This document shows, piece after piece, positions 36,456 through 46,514 of a stretch of 64,000 nt of DNA (the first letter of the stretch is position 1; every line of letters starts with the position of its first letter). The stretch comes from Dentipellis sp. KUC8613 (lineage: Eukaryota > Basidiomycota > Agaricomycetes > Russulales > Hericiaceae): the NCBI GenBank assembly GCA_002286715.1, contig NSJX01000019.1:62001-126000 (forward strand), in the 5' to 3' direction. The notes under the pieces were generated by a model. The model saw nothing but the letters and a program-made list of their open reading frames with translations, was not told the origin of the DNA and made no database searches. Made by a program: the position numbers and the translations under genes.

Positions 36456-39400
36456 ATGGCATCGCGAACGTTTCACTGCAACTGTACGACAGCTTGCGGA
36501 GGAGTCAATACTCTCGTCTCTCGTCGTGCATACTACGATCACGCCCGATTCCGCGAGGCGGACATCCGGACGAGGTTGGACGCGTTTCTCGATCGAGAGG
36601 GAATCGACACACCCAGTCAAGCTAGTCAACTACAAACGGTTCCCGCTGACGCCAATGCGTCAGATCGAGCTGTGGTCCGAGTCACCCGGATGTCGGCAGG
36701 TACAGGGGAAGGATCGATGCATGCGGCGCTGCAGACAGATGTGGACATGGAGGACACGGGCATCTCGTTTGGAGAGACATCGGTGAGTGTTTCCATAGAA
36801 TATTCTATATAGTCTTCTAATTCTATGCTATAGATGGATTCTGAGCCTACGGATGTCGAAGAGGCCCAGGTGAGAATGCGAAAGACACCCGAAGCGGTTG
36901 GAGGTACGTACACTTATGTCTCCCTTCGCAAACCCGTGATCTAATGGTATGTACCACTTCATAGGCAACGACAATGATCTGCATCGCGCTGCGAAGCGAG
37001 CACGAATGGCAGGATCACGGCAGATTATATCCGATGTCGAAGGGGAACTGGGAAGTGCGGGTCAACTGGATACTGGTACGCTTGCGCTCCGATGCTTTGT
37101 TTCTCATTGTGTCCTTACTGTTTCTTTGCAACAGGTAGTGAGAATGACGAGGGTGATGATCCGACAGACCTAGCTGATCCAGGCAGTATTGCGGACATTG
37201 GCAGCGACAAGTCCTGGGACATCGAGGCATCGCTCGCTGCTGCCATGGATGACCTTCGCGCTCACGAAACTCAGGAAGATGTGGCTGATGATGCTGATGC
37301 TGAGCTGCTGCTTGGACCCCCGCCTCCTCTCGAGACTCTACATGGTGATGAGAATGTCTCTGGTGATACTCCACGTGGCTTCATGGCTGCTGAGGTCAAG
37401 ACTGCTATGGCTTTTATTGAACTACTGCAAGATGCTACTTTGGAGAAATCTGGGCTTGACACAGACTCCATAAATCGACTTCGGAACCCTCCTGAATGTC
37501 TTCTGGATCTCTCAGATCCTGCACTCTGCTACAGCATAGACTTGTTTCTCTCTGTTAGCAATGCTTCAGAGAAGACTTATAATGATGCTCGTAATGCATA
37601 TCTCCGTCGTCATCCAGAAGAAGAGGTACTTGGATATGAGCAAGTAAAACATCAAGTTGCTGAACTCAGTGGTGTAACACCAATTCCTACAGATATGTGC
37701 CCTAATTCATGCATTGCTTACACTGGCCCATATGCTTCTCTTGAGACTTGTCCATATTGTTTTGAGCCTCGTTATATTCTTCAGTCTGGCAGCTCACGCT
37801 CCCGTTGTCCTGCTCCTCGTCGTATCTATCATACCATCCCTGTTGGTCCTCAGTTGCAGGCATCCTGGCGTAGCCCTGAAGGTGCTGCAGATATGCGCTA
37901 TCGAGCAGAAAAGACTGAGGAGATCCTGGAAGAGCTTCAACAGAATAATGGCTCAGTTCCTGTCTATGAAGATATATTTCATGGTTCAGAATATCTGCAG
38001 GCTGTACTTGATGGAAAAATTAAAGATGGTGATATGTTGCTTATGCTCTCATTGGATGGTGCTCAGCTTTATGAGAGCAAAGCTTCTGACTGTTGGATGT
38101 GGATATGGGTGCTATTTGATCTTTCCCCTGACAAGCGGTATAAAAAAAAATATGTTCTTCCTGGTGGCTTTATACCTGGTCCCAACAAACCCAAAAATGT
38201 GGATTCTTTCCTTTTCCCTTCTCTAATGCACCTTGCAGCTCTGATGAAAGAGGGTCTAAAAATATGGGATGCTGAACATCAAGAGACATTCATTTCACAA
38301 TTATTCCTTGCATTTGCAGGTGCAGACACTCCTGGCATGGTTTATCTCAATGGTTTAGTGGGGCACCATGGAGCATATGGATGCCGTCTATTTTGTCCAG
38401 TGAAAGGACGGCACAAGCCACGGGAGCCAACATACTACCCTGTACATCTGAAGCCACATGATTACAATGTGGCTGGTTGTGACCATGAAGATTATGATTT
38501 CTCTAAGCGTTCTGAGATGTCTACTGAGGATTACCAAGCCTGTCTTGCTTATCTCAAATGTGCAACAAGTGAAACTAATTACAAGCTCAGGCGGAAGCAG
38601 ACAGGCATTTCAAAGCCAAGCCTATTTAGTGGTCTTCCTGCAGATTGTATTTTCACTATTCCAGGCTGCTTTCCTCTGGACATTATGCATCTTGTTGCAC
38701 TTAATCTGACGGATCTCTTTTTGTCACTTTGGCGAGGAACAATGGAGTGTGATTCCTCAGATGATATTGAAACATGGGACTTTGCAGTCTTTCGTAATGT
38801 GGAGTTATGGAAGTGGCATGGTGCATATGTTGGAGGCACTCGTCCATATCTACCTGGCATATTTGATTGTCCTCCTCGTGATGTGGCTGACAAGCTGACA
38901 AGTGGATATAAATCTCAGGAGTTTCTGACATATTTTTGTGGCCTTGCACCTGCCCTATTATATGGAATTCTTCCTGAGAAGTACTGGTGTCATTTCTGCA
39001 AGCTGATTTCTTCACTACGTATTCTACATCAGCACAAGATCACAAGTGAAGAAATCATTGAAACCACAATTAATCTCAACTCTTCTGTGAAAGAATTTGA
39101 AGAGCTTTACTATTGTCGACGAAAGGATCGTTTACATTTTTGCCGTCCATGCATGCATGCTGTTATTCATGTTCCTCCAGAATCACGCCGAATTGGACCT
39201 CATCCATTGCTTACCCAGTATACTCTTGAGCACACTATTGGTAATCTGGGTGAAGAAATTAAACAGCCATCCCAGCCATATGCAAATCTCTCACAACGTG
39301 GTGTTCGCCGAGCTCAAGTGAATGCACTGAAAGTAGCAGTTCCAGAATTGGACAGCACATCTGAGCTTCAGAGAAATCCTAGCCTTGCAGTTGCCTTGGA

Positions 39401-40024
39401 TGGTGGATATGAACTCCGGCATGCACGTGACAAACGTCCATACACCATGACTCTAGCTGAGAGCCAGGCATTCTGGAGCTATCTTCAGCAACATGACAAC
39501 AAAGTCATACAGATTTATCGCTGGGCTCGCCTTGCTCTTCCCAATGGTCATATAGCAAGATCTTTTTGGAGTGAGAGAAATAAGTCTATAGATAAATTGC
39601 GTATATCTCGCAATGTCAAAGTAAGTCCACATCTTATTCTTATATATGACTACAACCATCTTACCCCTTGTTGAATCAGATTCAATTGGATAAACATATG
39701 GGATATGCAGAAGTCCAATTCTACTTCCGTGTTACCATCAATGGTGTCACTCAGAATCTTGCTCTAGTCTCCCTTTACTCAGAACCAGACCAGAACCTTT
39801 TGCAAGCTTCTTTCAAAACTGTTTGGGCCTGTCATTATCAAGGACAGAATGCACTCAAAGTCATCAAGATCAATGCCATCAAAGCTGTTGTTGGGATGGT
39901 TCCATTCCCTGTTGGTTCCTATACACAGGAGCAGAACATACAACAGAGGCCCTGTTTTGTTGTTGAAAAGATTGGGTTAGAGAGAGACACAGAGATGCAG
40001 AGAGAAAATGGTGATGCAAATTGA
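36456..40024 (+). CDS. Tnp2-like transposase (CACTA/CMC superfamily) of a DNA transposon
   Basis: The N-terminus (MASRTFHCNCTTACGG, then VSRRAYYDH) is a short Cys-rich motif. Acidic exons follow (SENDEGDDPTDLADPGS). One long uninterrupted exon (about 37137-39620) then encodes the transposase core: CPYCFEPRYI, the probable first catalytic Asp in LMLSLDGAQLYESKASDCWM, VDSFLFPSLMHLAALMKEG, GHHGAYGCRLFCPVKGRHKP, and FPLDIMHLVALNLTDLFLS. A last exon (after acceptor gaatcag) ends NGDAN at 40024. This order resembles Tnp2/Transposase_21 proteins common in Agaricomycetes. About 1,100 residues without internal stops suggest a recent or still-selected copy. From about 37.3 kb the DNA is visibly AT-richer and CpG-poor compared with the neighbours. 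Element ends were not found. Plavaka-type elements are an alternative assignment. Confidence 0.8.
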
Positions 40025-40529
40025 CAAATGGTTGTTAGCTTTGATTGTTATGTATTGCATCTATCTAATGGCACATTTAAATGAAACTATTATTCCTGTC
40101 CCATCCACAAGTAGAAAGATACCACAGCTGGCAGTGCTACTACAAGCTGAACTATGGCAAGTTGGCCTGGAGGAACACTGGAAGGTGCCAGAATGTCTTC
40201 CTGGCAAAGCCACACATGGGTCCCACATCTATGCAAACATGGAGGCAATCAGGTGCAAGCATGTGCAGGAAAGTAGCTGGTTCAGATGCAAGGAAGACAA
40301 TAGATCTAGTGTAGGGGGTTTATGTGAATTGTTGCCTAGATGAATGTAGATAGGGGAGGTGCTAGAGTGCACACTGGGAATGCATGTCATCTATCAGGAA
40401 ACATGGATTGTACTATATTTAGATACAATATCAAAATTTGATCTACTATAGCCCAAATAGGTGATAGAAATTACATTATGGGGGGGGCACATGGGGGTGT
40501 ACAATGGCACACAGAGCTGCATAATTAAT
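40025..40529. other. AT-rich region after the transposase
   Basis: This is a likely 3' UTR or right part of the element. It contains no recognisable gene. A run of eight G occurs at about 40480, where the low-complexity region begins. Confidence 0.4.
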
Positions 40530-42075
40530 ACAGAAGACATGCAATGGGACTTACCTGACAATGCAAGGGCGCAGTGCAGGCATGATGCGGGCGCAAGGCG
40601 GCACAGACACATGGTGGGGGCGAGGTGGCACAGATGCGTGGCGGGCACAAGGCAGCATGTGTGTGGAGCGATGCAAGGGGTGGTGCGCTAGGGGGCATGG
40701 GCGTGAAGGGGTGTGCAGGTGAGAGGCAGCACCGGCATGGCACGTGGGCGATGCAAACGCACGAGGGGGCGTGGGCATGAGGCAGTGCGAGGGCAACACG
40801 GGTGTCACAAGGGCAGTGAGCCAGGGACAGTGTGGCCGAGGGGTGGCACGGGCAAGGGACAGTGCAGGAGGACGGTGCTGGCAAAGATGGTGCAGGCAAA
40901 GGACGACATGGGCGGTGCAGGCAAGGACAGCATGGGCGGCACAGGTGAGAGATGGTGCCATCTCTGCTGTCTCATGCCTGCGCCGCCCACACTGTCCTTT
41001 GCTTGTGCTGTCCTGCCTGTGCCATCCTGTCCATGCCATCCCTTGCCTGCGCCACCTCTCCGCCCGCACCATCCTCTCCTGTGCCATCCTTTGCCTGCAC
41101 TTGGCACAGGCAAGAGATGGCATGGGAGAGGTTGGTGCGGGTGGAGAGGATGGTGCAGGCGGAGAGGATGGTGCAGGCGGAGAGGATGGTGCAGGCGGAG
41201 AGGTGGTGCGGGCAAGCAGCAGTGTGGGCGAGTGGAGGCGATGGCGGTGAGGGCGGGGGCAGGAGCGAGGGGTGGCAAGCATGGGCGAGGGCGGTGAGGG
41301 TGACAGCATGGGCAAGGGGCAGCACGGGCAAGGGGTGGCAACGGTGCGGGCAAGGGGTGGCAATGGTGTGGGCGAGGGGCAGCAACGGTGTGGGCGAGGG
41401 GCGGCACAGATGAGGGGCGGCGACAGTGATGGCAAGCGAGGGTAGGCAAGGGCAAGCAAGGGCAAGCAAGGGCAAGCAAGAGCAAGCAAGAGCAAGCAAG
41501 GGTGGGTGAGGGCAGGTGAGGGCAAGCAAGGGCGGGTGAGGGCAAGTGAGGGCAAGTGAGGGCAAGTGAGGGCAAGTGAGGGTGGGCGAGGGAAAGCAAG
41601 GGTGGGCAAGGGCAAGCAAGGGCAAGGGGCAGCACAAGCAAGGGGCAGCAAGGGCAAGGGATGGCATGGGCAAGGGCAAACAACGGCGGGCGAGGGCAAG
41701 CAAGGGCAAGCAAGGGCGAGGGGCAGTGCAAGCAAGGGGCAGCATGAACAAGCAATGACAGCAGCAGTGGTGGCGTCAGTGATGGGGGCGGCACGAGTGA
41801 GCAAGGGCAAGGGCGAGCAAGGGCAGGCAACGGGGGATAGCACAGGCAAGGGGCAGCAAGGGTGAGGGATGGCATGGGTGAGGGTGCGGGCAAGAGGCAG
41901 TGCGAGTGAAGGCATTGTGATGGTGACGAGGGCCGCAGGAGGCTGCGGGAAGCCGCGGGGGCACCGCAAGGGGGGTGCCAGCATGCAAGGAATTGCGTGG
42001 TGGTGCATGTGGCATGGATGTATGGGCCGGTGTGGTGCAAGAGAGGGTGAGTGGGGCGCAAGATAGGTGGAGAGG
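40530..42075. repeat. G-rich low-complexity/minisatellite block A
   Basis: The plus strand is built from short GGGCAAG, GGGCGAG, GGTGCAGGCGG-type words. Clear sub-arrays are an 18-bp unit (gtgcaggcggagaggatg) repeated about three times at 41149-41205, and a 10-bp unit (gggcaagcaa or gggcaagtga) at about 41440-41580. At 40966-41102 the sequence flips to C-rich, with an exact 8-bp-arm hairpin (agagatgg/ccatctct) at the flip point, 40948-40965. Minus-strand frames stay open for up to 485 codons because TCA, TTA and CTA are almost absent; they encode Cys/Pro/Leu/His-rich gibberish. Confidence 0.85.
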
Positions 42076-42710
42076 ACACCCTTGCAATGCTCTCACTGCC
42101 CTTGCACCCTTGCTGCCCCCTCACCCTCGCCCTTGCTGTCCCTCACTCGTGCTGCCCCTGCTCATGCCCTTGCCTGTGTAGCCCCTCACTTGCCCATGCA
42201 GCCCCTCGCTTGCCCGTGCAGCTCCTGTCACTGTTGCCATTGCTTGCACTGTTGCTTGTGCCCTCACCCTTGCCCTCACTGCCCCTTGACTGCACTGTCC
42301 CTCTCCCTTGCTCACCCTTGCTCACCCATGCTGCCCCTCACCTGTTCCACCTCCGTATCCATTGCCATTGCCTGCTTGCACCATCGCTCATACCCTTGCC
42401 TGCACTGCCCCTCGCTGTCACCACCCTCGCCTCTGCTTGCCCTTGCCTCCCTACTCTTGCCTCCCTGCCCTTGTCTTGCTCACCCTCACCTTGCTCACCC
42501 TTGCCTCGCTTGCCCTCACCTTGCTCACCTTTGCCACCCCTCGTGCTTGTCACCCCTCTCGCTGCCCCTTGTCCATGCCCTTGCCCTTGCCTGTGCCCTT
42601 GCCCTCACTTGCCCTTGCCCTTGCCTGCTCTTTCTGCCCTTGCCCACACCGCTGCTTGCCCATGCCGCTGCTTGCCCACACTGCCACTTGCCCACGCTGT
42701 CGCTTGCCCG
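42076..42710. repeat. C-rich low-complexity block, inverted relative to block A
   Basis: Words such as CCCTTGC, CTTGCCC and CCCTCGC dominate, the reverse complement of block A. Plus-strand frames are now the open ones (up to 239 codons). With the preceding block it forms the two sides of a very large imperfect inverted repeat. Confidence 0.8.
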
Positions 42711-42945
42711 GTGAGGGACAGCACAACTAAGGATGAGAGTGTGAGCAATGGTGAGGGTGAGCAACAGTGAGAGTGCAAGTGAGGATGAGTGTGAGCGGGG
42801 GCAAGGGCAAGGGCATGGGCAAGTGACAGCGTGGGGGAGGGGCGGTGTGGGGGAGCAACAGCAAGGGTGAGCAAGGACAAGGGCAAGCAAGGGCAAGAGC
42901 ACAAGCAAGAGCAAGGGCAAGCGATGGCAAGAGTGCAAGTACATC
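42711..42945. repeat. G-rich low-complexity block, block A orientation
   Basis: The sequence flips back to gggcaagggcaag-type words and GTGAG-rich words, ending abruptly at an AT-rich segment. Confidence 0.75.
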
Positions 42946-43255
42946 TGAAAAAATTTAAATTTTTATAGCAAGGGGCCCAATTATCTGGACTATGGTAGCT
43001 ATGGAATGAGATGGTCAACTATGGAGGGTTCCATAGCAACCATAGCAACCATAGATAGCTATGTCATTCCATAGATCCCATAGGTTCTAGTCAAGTATCC
43101 ATAGTACATATAGCCATACATATTTAACATTCTATGCTATAGTGTCTATATGAGCATCATAGTCATGACCACAAAATTTTGTAATTTACTGGTCACCATG
43201 GATGTTGAGGTACAGAACAAGCAAAAAGAAGGCTTATAATGTTATGATAGTGCTA
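42946..43255. repeat. AT-rich palindromic island
   Basis: Short inverted repeats are clustered here: ctatggaatga (42999-43009) with tcattccatag (43064-43074), and gctatggaa (42998-43006) with ttccatagc (43029-43037). There is also a direct repeat, ccatagcaa. The composition differs sharply from both flanking G-rich blocks. It could be a small hairpin-type (MITE-like) insertion or simply the original unique sequence. Confidence 0.5.
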
Positions 43256-43279
43256 TTACATGGATTTTGATATGCAGGG

Positions 43280-44115
43280 ATAGGGCCGGTGCAAGGACGT
43301 GGCACCGGCACAATGATGCGAAGGCGCAACAGGCACATGATGGGCGTGACAGGCGCCAAGGCACCACAAGGGGCAAGACAAGGGGGCGACAGTAGAGATG
43401 GCAGCAAGAGCGTGACAGGCATGCGATGGGCCGTGAGGGGTGCGACGGCGGCGTGAATGGCACAAAGGCAGCACAATGGCGGTGGCACGATGGGCGCGAT
43501 GGTGGTGACACAATGGGCACGATGGCAGTGCAACGGGGGCAACAGGGCAAGGTGCAAGCAGTGCAAGAAGAGCATGACAGGGGGCGACAGTCGACACAGG
43601 GTGTGACGGGCAATGCGAGAGCACGACACAGCGACAGGGGGTGATGGGAGTGTGGCACTGCAACACGGGCTCGTTGGGGTGACCCGGGTGTGATGGGCAA
43701 CATGAGGGGCATGGGAAGAGTGCAATGCAGCGATGCCACATGACAGGAGCGCAACATGGTGACACGGCGACACAGGTGCCATGGGGGCAACACAGGGGTG
43801 CCACGGGCGAGACAAGGGTGCGAGGGGCGCAAGGGGTGCACAGGGGCAAGGGGAGATGCGAGGGGGCAAGAGGAGACATGAGGGGGCGAGGGGTGCGAGA
43901 AGGGCGTGAGGGGCATGAGAAGGGTCTGAGGCAGGCATGAGGGGTGGCACCACGACGACAACATGACAAAGGGGTGACAACATGGCGAGGGTGGGAGGTG
44001 CACGACATGAGTGTGGCAACGGGGTGATGGGGGCAGCGAGGGCACAGTGCAAGGGCGCAAACAGGGCGTGAGGAGAGTGCGAGTGCCAGATGGGCGCAAG
44101 AACAGGGCGCTGTCA
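43280..44115. repeat. G-rich low-complexity block B
   Basis: The words differ from block A: gcgacaggggg, gcgtgaggggc, caacatggc. CpG is more frequent. All three minus frames are open across most of the block (272, 310 and 288 codons), which shows that openness is compositional. Confidence 0.8.
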
Positions 44116-44209
44116 CGCCCAAAACTTGTTTTGGACTGGGACATAAACACGAAATCCTTATAATACAGTCTCAATTTACATACGTACTATACAAAGCCAC
44201 GGACTAGAT

Positions 44210-45200
44210 TTAGAAACCCCTTTTACCTCCCTTCTTGATATTCCAAATCTGCCACGTAGGCTTGACACGTGATCGGACATCCATTTCTGACACGACATCC
44301 CGACGAGAGCGACCTTCAAACCGAGGCAGCACTCGAAGCTTTTGCCGATTATCGTCTTCCTCATCCTTCTCGTTGTTGATGGTAAGAAAGGCATATTCTG
44401 CCCTAGCCAAAGCATGAGATGTGTCATCCAAGAACGGAAGAATCGTGCGAGATACGAACTCGACAACTACAGGCCACCAGCTACCGTCGACGCGCAGAAT
44501 GTACAAGTATAGTGTCTAGCAGTAGATCAGGAGCAATAAGGAAGCATGAAAGGACATCACGTACAGGGTCTCGTGTAGTGTATCGAGCCTCCATAACCCT
44601 ACCGACAACAGGACCATCCTCCGTCATTGCGGCGACTTCATTTCCTGGCTACGTCACATCAGTTCCAGAAACGGTAATCAGGCAGAGACATTACGTACTA
44701 GGATCCGTTGACGAGACTTCAAGAGTTCGACAGGGAATGCTGAAGACGACATGATGCAGGTACAGACAGTTGTTTGANNNNNNNNNNNNNNNNNNNNNNN
44801 NNNNNNNNNNNNNNNNNNNNNNNNNNNNNNNNNNNNNNNNNNNNNNNNNNNNNNNNNNNNNNNNNNNNNNNNNNNNNCGACAGGGAATGCTGAAGACGAC
44901 ATGATGCAGGTACAGACAGTTGTTTGAGCATTGATGACACATGTAGGTCTGTTAATTTACGTACCAAAAGAGTCTGCCGGCAAATGCCGAGTGTGTGGGA
45001 AAGTAGTTCGGCAAAACCCAAGATCGGTAGATCTGGGCGCCAAAGAACCGCACATGGGCGCCAATCGTCAGATCCAAGAGCCACGCCGTTGGAGCAAGTT
45101 CAGTAAAATCCTGCATAATCAGGGTTACAATAAATGCAGCAGCCGATGTCGTACGTCTATAACTCGAACCTCTACCATGACTACCAGTGTCCGCAGCCAT
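44210..45200 (-). CDS. Small hypothetical protein gene interrupted by the assembly gap
   Basis: I do not recognise this protein. On the minus strand, exon 1 (45200-44965) encodes MAADTGSHGRGSSYRRTTSA onward. Exon 2 (44739-44699, also present in part as 44889-44878) encodes PCRTLEVSSTDP. Exon 3 (44644-44565) encodes NEVAAMTEDGPVVGRVMEAR, and exon 4 (44515-44210) encodes YLYILRVDGSWWPVVVEF and ends IKKGGKRGF. Exon sizes 236, 41, 80 and 306 nt sum to 221 codons if the two 50-bp copies beside the gap are the same sequence. The intron signals are normal (gtacgt donors). It is the only intact-looking gene inside the low-complexity mosaic. The C-terminal half (PFLDDTSHALARAEYAFLTI, then an acidic run) may be a small globular domain; function unknown. 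Confidence 0.5.
44778..44877. other. Assembly gap, 100 N
   Basis: Exactly 100 N, the usual placeholder for a gap of unknown size. The 50 bases before it (44728-44777) and after it (44878-44927) are identical, so the contig ends probably overlap. Confidence 0.98.
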
Positions 45201-45339
45201 CGTCTTTCCCCCCTCAGTCTGGAGAATGCCCTCCCGATATACGACCAGGTAGCCTTGCCGGGATACCAGAAGAAGGATCCGTTCCCGAATAGTAAGTCAA
45301 TGGTACCAAGTGCACGGAATGATGATGGATCAACGAAGG

Positions 45340-46395
45340 GGCGACAGCAGCGCGAGTAGGGCCTGAGGGACGTGAGAAGAGCGCGAATGCACAACACGGG
45401 TGCAACAACAGGGCAACAACGGTACGGGGACGGGGTGACAACGGGGTGACAACGAGGTGAGTGTGCGAGCACGGGGGCACGATGGTGCGATGGCGCGCGC
45501 GGTGCGATGGCGCAAGGCAGCGACATGAGCGCGACGACGGCGCGACGACGGTACGAGGACGGGGTGACAACGGTACGAGGACAGGGTGACGACGAGGCGA
45601 TGACGAGGCAAATGTGCGAGCATGGGGGTGCAAAGGCACAACACAGGCGCGACGGAGCGGCGGGCGCGAAGGCGCGAGGGGCGGGCGCGAAGGCATGACG
45701 GTGTGACACAAGAGCGACGACAGCACGACGACGGTATGACGACGGCACAACAATGGCACAACAACGGTACGACGACAGCACGACGACGGCGCGACGACGA
45801 GGCGAGTGCGCGAAGGGCACGAGAAGAGCGCGGGGGTGCGAAGGAGCAAGGGGCGCGAAGGAGAAAGGGGCGCGAAGGAGCGAGGCGCACGACAGAGGGG
45901 CGACAGAGGGGCAACGGAGGGGTGCGAGGGCGTGATGCGGGCGCGAGGCAGGTGTGGGGGCCTGAGGAGGGCTCGAACAGGGCGGGCGGGTGCAAATAGG
46001 GCGGGCGGGCACGAGGCCAGACGAGACGAGGTTGCACAGGCGCGCGGCAACAGTGCGACAGCACAACAACGGCGTGGCAAGGGCGACAAGGCGCGAGGTG
46101 AGAAGGGCGGGCGGGTACGAGGAGACCCGCAACAATGACGAGGAGGGCGCGTGACAGCGCAAGAACGGCACGACGACGATGTGAGGGCACGAGGCGAGAA
46201 GGGGTATTAGGGGGGGCGAGAAGATATGTGCATGCAAGGGGCCCGTGCACACAAGAAACGGGAGCGAGAGGAGGGCCCGGCCACGCGGGTAGGGGAGGGA
46301 CTGCACGGAGGCGAACGTGCGAGGAAGGGGCCAAGGGGGGCACGGGCACGAGAGACGAGGGGTGGGCGCACAAGGAGAAATACAGCATTGGGGTC
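45340..46395. repeat. G-rich low-complexity block C
   Basis: Dominated by gcgacgacggcgcgac, gacaacggggtgac and gaggcgag words, with abundant CpG and CGA. Minus frames are open for up to 550 codons for compositional reasons. A trinucleotide-like CGA/ACG rhythm is visible at 45525-45800. Confidence 0.8.
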
Positions 46396-46510
46396 GCGGA
46401 AAGGGCGACATCTTCAGTCATCAGGTGAGCTACGACACGCCGAGCGTGCAGCAAATGCGACGTACCTTGCGCCGTTCTCCCTACTCTCCCGCAGTCTCCA
46501 TAGCAATGGT
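46396..46510 (-). pseudogene. Unidentified gene fragment with an intron-like junction
   Basis: About 115 bp of non-repetitive sequence between two G-rich blocks. On the minus strand it reads GRVGRTAQ, then a good intron (gtacgt donor near 46466, acceptor gactgaag near 46411), then VALSATPMLYF. This looks like a piece of a spliced gene, but it is too short to name and both ends dissolve into low complexity. Confidence 0.3.
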
Positions 46511-46514
46511 GTCG

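Noticed and set aside
40551..42124. Minus-strand ORFs of 439 and 485 codons
   Set aside because: They overlap in different frames, encode Cys/Pro/Leu/His-rich low complexity and exist only because the plus strand lacks TTA, CTA and TCA.
44778..44877. ORFs running through the N stretch
   Set aside because: Translations across N carry no information.
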